Assembly: GCF_031585635.1 (NCBI RefSeq)
Contig: NZ_CP134196.1
Location: forward strand, 1,550,001-1,614,000
From: Paraburkholderia sp. FT54
Lineage (GTDB): Bacteria; Pseudomonadota; Gammaproteobacteria; Burkholderiales; Burkholderiaceae
Length of the DNA: 64,000 nt
Direction of reading: 5' to 3'
The notes under the pieces were generated by a model, which saw only the letters and a list, made by a program, of their open reading frames with translations, did not search any database and was not told where the DNA came from. Of the stretch, positions 58,720-64,000 are shown one piece after another (the first letter of the stretch is position 1; each line of letters starts with the position of its first letter). Both the position numbers and the translations under genes were made by a program.

Positions 58720-58935
58720 TCATCCTCTCCAATGTCCCGGCACCCACGCCCAGTGGTTGCCTTCCCAACGGTAGTGGCCTTTGACCCAGTGATAGCCCGG
58801 CGCGGGCGCGGCAGGCACCACTTCGACGAGCGGCTCGGGTTGCGGCGGCCGGCCCGGCTCGACCACGCAGGCTGACAACAGCGCGGCGCAAAGACCCGCG
58901 AGCGATACGGCGCGTACAGTCGATATCGTTTTCAA
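58720..58935 (-). CDS. YXWGXW-type small lipoprotein
   Basis: 71 residues. A lipoprotein signal with lipobox LLSAC (Cys at about residue 23) is followed by a Pro-rich spacer and two aromatic repeats, YHWVKGHYRWEGNHWAWVPG, ending GHWRG. YXWGXW proteins are outer-membrane-associated and common in Burkholderia. It lies just downstream of the DUF1501 gene on the same strand. Confidence 0.82.
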   Translation of the reverse strand: MKTISTVRAVSLAGLCAALLSACVVEPGRPPQPEPLVEVVPAAPAPGYHWVKGHYRWEGNHWAWVPGHWRG

Positions 58936-58966
58936 GTTCCTCTCCTGAGAGTCGCGGCGACCGCCG

Positions 58967-60124
58967 CTACGCGCGCACGATGCCGCTCAGCGGCCGCCCC
59001 GCCGCCGTCTGACCGAACAGCGCGGAGGCCGTGCGCTGCGGGTCGAGCCCGAGGCTTTCGCTCGCGGCGCCGGCGATCAACGCATCGAGCGAGATGGTCG
59101 GCTTGAGGTCGCGCGCTTCGTAAAGGTCGTGCGGCGCGAGGCCCGGCCAGTCGGCGATCACACGCCCGCCCTGCACCGAGCCGCCCAGCACCATCGCGAC
59201 CGAACCCGTACCGTGGTCGGTGCCGCCCGTGCCGTTGGCGGCGGCGGTTCTGCCGAACTCTGTGGCGACCAGCACGGTGGTGTTGCTCCACAACGGGCCC
59301 ATGCCGTCGCGCAATGCCGCAAGCATCGTATCGAGCGCCTTCAACTGATTGGCGAGGCGCGCGTTCTGCGCGCTGTGCGTGTCCCAGCCGCCGGTTTCGA
59401 TCATCGCGATCCGTGGCCCGTTCTCGCGTGACAGGAAGCCGGCGGCGAGCTTGCCGAGACTCGCCGGATCCTGGCGCGCGCTGGCGTCGCCCGCGAGGCC
59501 GCGCGCGGCCATCGCCGACTCCCATAGCGGGCGCAACTGCGCGTCCTGCTCGTAGAGTTGCGAGACCCGCGTGAGCAGATCGTCGGGAGCTTGCGGCAGC
59601 GCCGAGGGCGCGTATGACGTCACCGCCGCCTGTCCGCGCAACGCCATCGGCACAGTCGGCGCGAAGGCAATCGCATTCTCACGCGTGGCCGGCAACTGCG
59701 CGACGAGCCGGTTCAACCAGCCGTCTTTCATCTGATACGGCGAGGTGCCGCCGGTCTCGAGCACGTTCTGTCCGTCGAAGTGCGAACGGTCGCGATACGG
59801 CGACGCCACCGCGTGCACGAACAGCGCCTGATGGTTCGCATACATCGCAGCGGTCTGCGTCAGCGCGGGATGCAGCGCGAAGGTGCCGTTCAGGCGCGGC
59901 GCGTTCGACGTGTCGATGGCAAGCGCGCCGCGCAATGTGGCGTAGGCGGGTTCGGCGTAGGGCACGACGATGTTCAGACCGTCGGCGGCGCCGCGCTGGA
60001 TCACGAACACGAAACGGCGCTCGGTGGCGACGCTCGCGAACGCGATGCGCGGCGCCACGAGCATCGTGCCCGCGCCGGCGGCGGTGACGCTCAGAAACTT
60101 GCGGCGTGACAGCATGGCATTCAT
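58967..60124 (-). CDS. Tat-exported DUF1501 protein
   Basis: 385 residues from the ATG at 60124, which overlaps the DUF1800 stop as ATGA; the frame is open to 60505. The twin-arginine signal LSRRKFLSVTAAGAGTMLVA is cleaved near AFA. The phosphatase-like (alkaline-phosphatase-superfamily) DUF1501 fold shows VIQRGAADGLNIVVPY, the DRSHFDGQNVLE segment and TEFGRTAAANGTGGTDHGTG, with probable metal-binding residues. DUF1800 and DUF1501 genes travel together in many bacteria. The function is unknown. Confidence 0.88.
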   Translation of the reverse strand: MNAMLSRRKFLSVTAAGAGTMLVAPRIAFASVATERRFVFVIQRGAADGLNIVVPYAEPAYATLRGALAIDTSNAPRLNGTFALHPALTQTAAMYANHQALFVHAVASPYRDRSHFDGQNVLETGGTSPYQMKDGWLNRLVAQLPATRENAIAFAPTVPMALRGQAAVTSYAPSALPQAPDDLLTRVSQLYEQDAQLRPLWESAMAARGLAGDASARQDPASLGKLAAGFLSRENGPRIAMIETGGWDTHSAQNARLANQLKALDTMLAALRDGMGPLWSNTTVLVATEFGRTAAANGTGGTDHGTGSVAMVLGGSVQGGRVIADWPGLAPHDLYEARDLKPTISLDALIAGAASESLGLDPQRTASALFGQTAAGRPLSGIVRA

Positions 60125-61689
60125 CTCCGTTGAAAATCCGGCGAGACCAGCAGCAGCGCGATCGCGGTCGAGGCGCTTTCGGCACGCGAAACCGCCGTGG
60201 CCGTCGGCGCACTGAGCGAACCGGCGAGCAGGGTCTGGCCGAGCGAGCGCGCATCGAGCCGGTCGCCGACTTGCGAGGCGAACCGCTGCGCCACTTCGAC
60301 CCGACGCACGAGCGCGTCGGGCGCGGCCCAGCTCGCGGCGATGTCGTCGTAACCGGCGGGCGAGCCCGGGCGCCACACCGGCTGGCCGAGCTGCGTGAGA
60401 ATGGGCGCCGCCTGCAGGCTGCCGAGGTCCTGCCAGCCGAGCCCGCGCATCGAGGAGATGGTCCACTCCCACGGCGTCTTGAACTTCACGGCGGTGGGCG
60501 ACCACGCCTGCGGCATGTCGATCAAGGCGCGGTAGACGGTCGGCAGATCACCGCCGCTGCGCTCGAACGCGCTCGCCAGACGCTCGCTCACGCCGGGCGG
60601 CGGATTGTCGGCGATGAAATGACGGGCCAGCTTGCCGCCGATATGCTGCGCCGTCGCCGGCGCGCTTGCGAAGTCATGCAGGATCGCGAGCGCCTGCTCT
60701 TCGCCGGCTTGATCGTAGCGACGGCCCATGATGGTCCGCGAGCCGGGCTCGTGCAGCGCGGCGCGAAACACGAACGTGCCCGGCGCGGCGTTCCGCTGCA
60801 TGGCCAACCTGCCCGCATTGCCGGCATTCGCGGCGTTGGTCGGATTGCCCGCGACACTCCAGCCCGTCAGCGCGCGGGCGAATTCGCTGACGTCGTCCTG
60901 GCTGTAGCCGCTGCGCACGCCGAGGGTGTGCAACTCCATGATTTCGCGCGCGAGGTTTTCGTTCAGGCCGCGTTTGCGATCCGGATTGCGCTGCGCCGCG
61001 CGTATGGCCGCCATGCTGTCCGGTCCGACCGAGCGCGTCTGATCGAGAAACAGCTGCATGGCGGGATGCCGCTCGACCGCCACCAGCATGTCTTCAAAAC
61101 GGCCCAGCACATGCGGGCGAATCGCCTCGGCCTCGAACGAGCCGGCCAGCGCCGCGACGCCCGGCTTTTCGGTGGAGACCGCGAAGTGGTTGGCCCAGAA
61201 ATGCACCAGCCGCTCGACGAATGGCGTCTGCGTGGTCAGCGCACTCGTCACGCGTGCATTCACCGATGAGCGGTACAGGTCGAGTATTTCGCGACGAATG
61301 ACTTTTCGTTCGGCTTGCCTGGCAGTTTGTGCGTTTGTCTGCGTCGGGCTTTGTGCGGCGGCCTGCGCATTCGCTGGTGCGTTCGCCTGAGCACGGGTTT
61401 GCCCGTCCGGCTGCGCCATGTTCTGCGCGTTCGCTGGAGGAGTCGCCGCGCCCTCGCCCGTATTCTGACGAGCCTGCTGATTGAATTGCATGCGCTGCTG
61501 CATCAGTTCGGTCGACAGCGCCACCGAGTCGGGCTGACTCGCCCACGTAGTCGGCCGCGCCTGGTATTGCTCGAACTGGGCGAGCAGCCAGGCTTTCGGA
61601 TCGGCGGGCGGCGTGTCGCCGGCACGCGCGCCCAGGCCGAAGCGGTTCAGCGCAATCGCCGCGGTGTTCAGGTTCGGTGAGTTGCCCAT
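60121..61689 (-). CDS. DUF1800 protein
   Basis: 522 residues from the ATG at 61689 (agagga upstream). The family pattern is clear: NTAAIALNRFGLGARAGDTP at the N-terminus, LVHFWANHFAVSTEKPGVAA in the middle, NENLAREIMELHTLGV and YSQDDVSEFARALTGWSV, then GRRYDQAGEEQALAILHDFA. An unusual low-complexity insert of about 60 residues, rich in Ala, Gln and Asn (QTRAQANAPANAQAAAQ), interrupts the N-terminal part. It partners the DUF1501 protein, to which it is translationally coupled. Confidence 0.88.
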   Translation of the reverse strand: MGNSPNLNTAAIALNRFGLGARAGDTPPADPKAWLLAQFEQYQARPTTWASQPDSVALSTELMQQRMQFNQQARQNTGEGAATPPANAQNMAQPDGQTRAQANAPANAQAAAQSPTQTNAQTARQAERKVIRREILDLYRSSVNARVTSALTTQTPFVERLVHFWANHFAVSTEKPGVAALAGSFEAEAIRPHVLGRFEDMLVAVERHPAMQLFLDQTRSVGPDSMAAIRAAQRNPDRKRGLNENLAREIMELHTLGVRSGYSQDDVSEFARALTGWSVAGNPTNAANAGNAGRLAMQRNAAPGTFVFRAALHEPGSRTIMGRRYDQAGEEQALAILHDFASAPATAQHIGGKLARHFIADNPPPGVSERLASAFERSGGDLPTVYRALIDMPQAWSPTAVKFKTPWEWTISSMRGLGWQDLGSLQAAPILTQLGQPVWRPGSPAGYDDIAASWAAPDALVRRVEVAQRFASQVGDRLDARSLGQTLLAGSLSAPTATAVSRAESASTAIALLLVSPDFQRR

Positions 61690-61762
61690 ACCATCCTCTT
61701 CGGCATTGGATATTCCTTCAACGGCCACCACGCGAAAATCCGTCGCGGCTGCTTCAGTTTTT

Positions 61763-62281
61763 TTACTCGCCCGAAGATTCGCTCGATGCCTGATTCGCTG
61801 GTTTCTTCGCATTCGCCGCCGGCGCAGGTTCCCGCCACTGCCCACGCACCTTCAGGTTGTCGGCGAACCGGACCCGCTCCTCGGGCGACAGGGTCGCCGC
61901 GAAATCCGCCACGCTGCCTTCCATTTGCGCGCGCAGACGGCTGTCGGCCTCGCGCGTGCGGGCGAGCGCGGCATCGAGCGCGGCGCGATCGAACTGCGGC
62001 GCCGCCAGCAGACGCAACACTTCACGACGCCCTTCGCGGCCTTCGCGAGCATATTGCCGGCCGTCGCGGCGCGCATCTTTCAAACCGCCGACAAAGGCTT
62101 TCTGGCGGTCGGCCGAGAGCGTTTCCGCGGCGAAGCGCAGCGCGCGCTGTTGCGCCAGCACCGGCACCGTCGCGCCGCGCGCGGCAAACCATTGATAAGC
62201 GCCGCCGACGATCGCGCCCACCAGAAACACATTCAGCACCAGCGAGGCCGCCAGCACGATTTTCCACGACCGGCCGTTCAT
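61763..62281 (-). CDS. Periplasmic heavy-metal-sensor-like protein (CpxP/ZraP type)
   Basis: 172 residues from the ATG at 62281, overlapping the previous stop as ATGA. An N-terminal membrane anchor (IVLAASLVLNVFLVGAIVGG) is followed by an Arg/Glu-rich helical periplasmic part with the pattern of LTxEQR-like motifs, AETLSADRQKAFVGGLKDAR and ATLSPEERVRFADNLKVRG. Such proteins sense envelope stress or metals and feed back on sigma factors or two-component systems. It is the third gene of the ECF operon. Confidence 0.8.
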   Translation of the reverse strand: MNGRSWKIVLAASLVLNVFLVGAIVGGAYQWFAARGATVPVLAQQRALRFAAETLSADRQKAFVGGLKDARRDGRQYAREGREGRREVLRLLAAPQFDRAALDAALARTREADSRLRAQMEGSVADFAATLSPEERVRFADNLKVRGQWREPAPAANAKKPANQASSESSGE

Positions 62282-62697
62282 TCGTCGCTCCAATCGGCGG
62301 ACGAACCGCCGAAGCTCGATGTCAAATAAGACCACTCATGCGCCTGCTGCCCCGTTCCCGTCAGCACGAAGAACGACACGGCGAAAGCGCCGGCCACACC
62401 GCCCAGCAGTCCGACGCCCGCGACCGCCGCGCCCGACCACCACAAGTGCCGCCGCGGCGCGGTCGGCTGCCTGACCGGCGCGCTGTCGAGCACGAGTTTC
62501 ATCAGCAACGCGTCCGGCGGTTCGACCTTATCGGCGGCGAGCCACGCATCGACACCGGCCGCCTGCGCCAGCAGCGCATCGGCTTCGGTGCGATGCGATT
62601 GCGCCCACGCCTGCGCCGCCGGGCGGTCCTCCTGCGGCCAGCGGCGCGGCTCGGCGCCGTAGGCTTCGACGATCTGCTGAAATCTTTCGGGCGTCAT
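62278..62697 (-). CDS. Putative anti-sigma factor
   Basis: 139 residues with one central membrane helix (WWSGAAVAGVGLLGGVAGAF, residues about 86-110). The cytoplasmic N-terminus is acidic (MTPERFQQIVEAYGAEPRRW). The stop overlaps the sensor-like gene, and its start overlaps the sigma-factor stop (both ATGA). Order and topology identify it as the membrane anti-sigma of the adjacent ECF sigma factor. No zinc HxxxCxxC motif is visible. Confidence 0.65.
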   Translation of the reverse strand: MTPERFQQIVEAYGAEPRRWPQEDRPAAQAWAQSHRTEADALLAQAAGVDAWLAADKVEPPDALLMKLVLDSAPVRQPTAPRRHLWWSGAAVAGVGLLGGVAGAFAVSFFVLTGTGQQAHEWSYLTSSFGGSSADWSDE

Positions 62698-63254
62698 GAC
62701 TTGTCCTTGCTAAGGCCGCTGCCGGCCAGTTGAGCGCGCAGATTGCGGCGCGCGCGGGCCAGCAGACTCTCCAACGCATCGACGCTGATGCCCATCAGGG
62801 CTGCGGCGTCGATGTTCGACATCTCCTGGTAGTAGCTGAGTACCAGCGCCTCGCGCTGGCGTGCCGGCAACGCGGCGAGTGCGTCGCGAATCCGCTGGTC
62901 CTGGGCGCGCGTTTCGAGTCCGGCCTCAGGCGACGGCGCGGGATCGACCTCCTCGGGCATCTCGTCGCGCGACTCTTCGCGCCGGCCGCGCAGCCGGTCA
63001 TAGCAAAGATTGATCGCGACGCGATGGACCCACGTGTCGAACTTCGCATCGCCTTCCCGCCAGCGCGACGCCTGTTTCCAGATGCGCACGAACACCTCCT
63101 GCGCCACGTCTTCCGCTTCCATGCGGTCGCCCAGCATGCGGGTGGCGAGCGCGAGCAGACGCGGCAGCTTGCGCGAGACGAGCGAGCGGACAGCGGCCGG
63201 ATCTTGCCGGCCGACCAGTTCGAGCAGTTCCGCGTCGGGATCGCGTTCACTCAA
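62694..63254 (-). CDS. ECF RNA polymerase sigma factor
   Basis: 186 residues from a TTG at 63254 with gaggag 9 nt upstream; an upstream TTG at 63311 would add 19 residues but has no ribosome-binding site. Region 2 (ATRMLGDRMEAEDVAQEVFV, then RIWKQASRWREGDAKFDTWV) and region 4 (LPARQREALVLSYYQEMSNI, then AALMGISVDALESLLARARR) are typical. It should direct transcription of its own operon, including the DUF1800/DUF1501 genes, on release from the anti-sigma. Confidence 0.9.
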   Translation of the reverse strand: MSERDPDAELLELVGRQDPAAVRSLVSRKLPRLLALATRMLGDRMEAEDVAQEVFVRIWKQASRWREGDAKFDTWVHRVAINLCYDRLRGRREESRDEMPEEVDPAPSPEAGLETRAQDQRIRDALAALPARQREALVLSYYQEMSNIDAAALMGISVDALESLLARARRNLRAQLAGSGLSKDKS

Positions 63255-63443
63255 GGCATGGCGCTCCTCGGCGCGAGTGCGTGGCGCAGCATGGATCGCG
63301 TCACGGGACAAACTCGAGCCACGTACACGCGACTCGCTCTGATGCCTCTCATGCTAGCCATACCTCATCCGGATGGTTGTGCGCGCACCGGCTCGAATGG
63401 GGCGCGCGGACAGCGACGACACGTCTTACCATGCACACGGCGA

Positions 63444-63626
63444 TCAATATACGACGCCCGCCGGCCAATAGCAGGCCGGCCGCGCCGGGTACACCACACA
63501 GCCGGCGAGCGGCGCCGCCACCGCTTCGACGCGCGGCGGCGGCGCCACCGGCGCGACGCTCACCGCCTGTGCGAAGGCCGGCGCCGCAGTGCACGTGGCG
63601 GCGCAGGTCAGGGCTACGGTCAGCAT
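63444..63626 (-). CDS. Small exported Pro/Ala-rich protein
   Basis: 60 residues from the ATG at 63626; an earlier start is possible because this ATG lacks a clear ribosome-binding site and a basic n-region. The Sec-type signal MLTVALTCAATCTAAPAFA is followed by a short mature part with two cysteines and Tyr/Pro residues (PLAGCVVYPARPACYWPAGV). It resembles small Burkholderia secreted proteins. Function unknown. Confidence 0.45.
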   Translation of the reverse strand: MLTVALTCAATCTAAPAFAQAVSVAPVAPPPRVEAVAAPLAGCVVYPARPACYWPAGVVY

Positions 63627-63965
63627 GGCGGCGAGCAGGCGAGCCGGTTTGGTGGATGTGATGCTGGCTTCTCCGACAAAAAGCCGAGGCCGGAAACGGC
63701 TCCGTTTCTTCTTGAACGCAGCAGCGGCAAAAATCCGTCGCTGCAGGCTGTGTGGAAAATTCGAAAGGGAAGAAGGATGTGGGGAAGAACTGCGATGAAA
63801 CGCAAGGCGCGGGGGTCGCAGCCATTCCCGCGTTGTCGCGCGACAGGTACAGGGACTGCCCTGCCGGCCCTGGCGCAAGGGCTGCCCGCGTGGCCTCTGC
63901 GCTGCGGCGCACGAGCCGGTGAGGTATCCTTGCCGGTTCCGCGAACCCTATGCGTATCCTGCCCG
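63627..63965. other. 339-bp region between the small exported-protein gene and the next gene
   Basis: Divergent intergenic region. The open frames seen here are not supported by ribosome-binding sites. It presumably contains promoters for both neighbours. No hairpin or repeat stands out. Confidence 0.4.
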
Positions 63966-64000
63966 ATGGCCGATTTCCCCTTCGACGCCGTACTCTTCGA
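63966..64000 (+). CDS. HAD-superfamily hydrolase, first codons only
   Basis: The ATG at 63966 opens a frame reading MADFPFDAVLF(D) up to the window edge. The phrase FDAVLFD is HAD motif I, where the next Asp would be the nucleophile. It is probably a phosphoglycolate-phosphatase-like enzyme. Only 11 full codons are visible. Confidence 0.6.
   Translation, partial: MADFPFDAVLF

Overview
The window looks like a piece of a Paraburkholderia/Burkholderia-type replicon. The GC content is high, and there are many LysR-type regulators, a soxBDAG sarcosine oxidase operon, a tartrate-type dehydrogenase/permease pair, DUF4148 and YXWGXW small exported proteins, and an ISNCY-like element. This is inference from gene content and protein flavour; no search was run. 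Most of the window is accessory catabolism rather than housekeeping.

Layout. 1-9188: a sugar-uptake operon (fused aldehyde dehydrogenase, a 36-codon micro-ORF, RbsK-type kinase, ABC transporter with two permeases, a binding protein and a double ATPase) facing a DeoR-type regulator. 9521-12216: a LysR regulator divergent from an alpha-oxoamine-synthase-like PLP enzyme and a tautomerase. 12223-16619: leftward genes for a FUSC-type transporter, a DUF4239 membrane protein, a TerB-like protein and an acyl-CoA ligase. 17213-19523: a small exported protein, then a complete 1.6-kb IS placed 5 bp from a truncated end of the same IS. 19614-27120: two response regulators, a histidine kinase, a MalT/LAL-type LuxR regulator and a Tat-exported epoxide hydrolase. 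27243-32464: a flavin/ferredoxin oxidoreductase fusion, a GST, a LysR regulator and a class C beta-lactamase. 32637-39438: soxBDAG, a remnant of an L-serine dehydratase gene and a GlxA/AraC regulator.

39568-43340: the most interesting locus is a polymorphic-toxin cassette. A secreted-looking RHS-repeat protein ends in a 61-residue tail and overlaps its presumed immunity gene. It is followed by a perfect 12-bp-stem hairpin, an orphan second copy of the toxin tail, and a second, paralogous immunity gene.

43712-64000: an MbfA-like ferritin/VIT protein; tartrate utilisation with its LysR regulator; an acyl-CoA ligase, SDR and DmdC-like acyl-CoA dehydrogenase; a BON protein; an XRE-cupin regulator divergent from an FMN-dependent monooxygenase, a flavin reductase and an MFS exporter; an ECF sigma/anti-sigma operon with a periplasmic sensor, DUF1800 and DUF1501 proteins; and the first codons of a HAD hydrolase at the right edge.

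Start codons were chosen from ribosome-binding sites and family N-termini and are flagged where uncertain. Hairpins and operators were found by eye, without folding energies.
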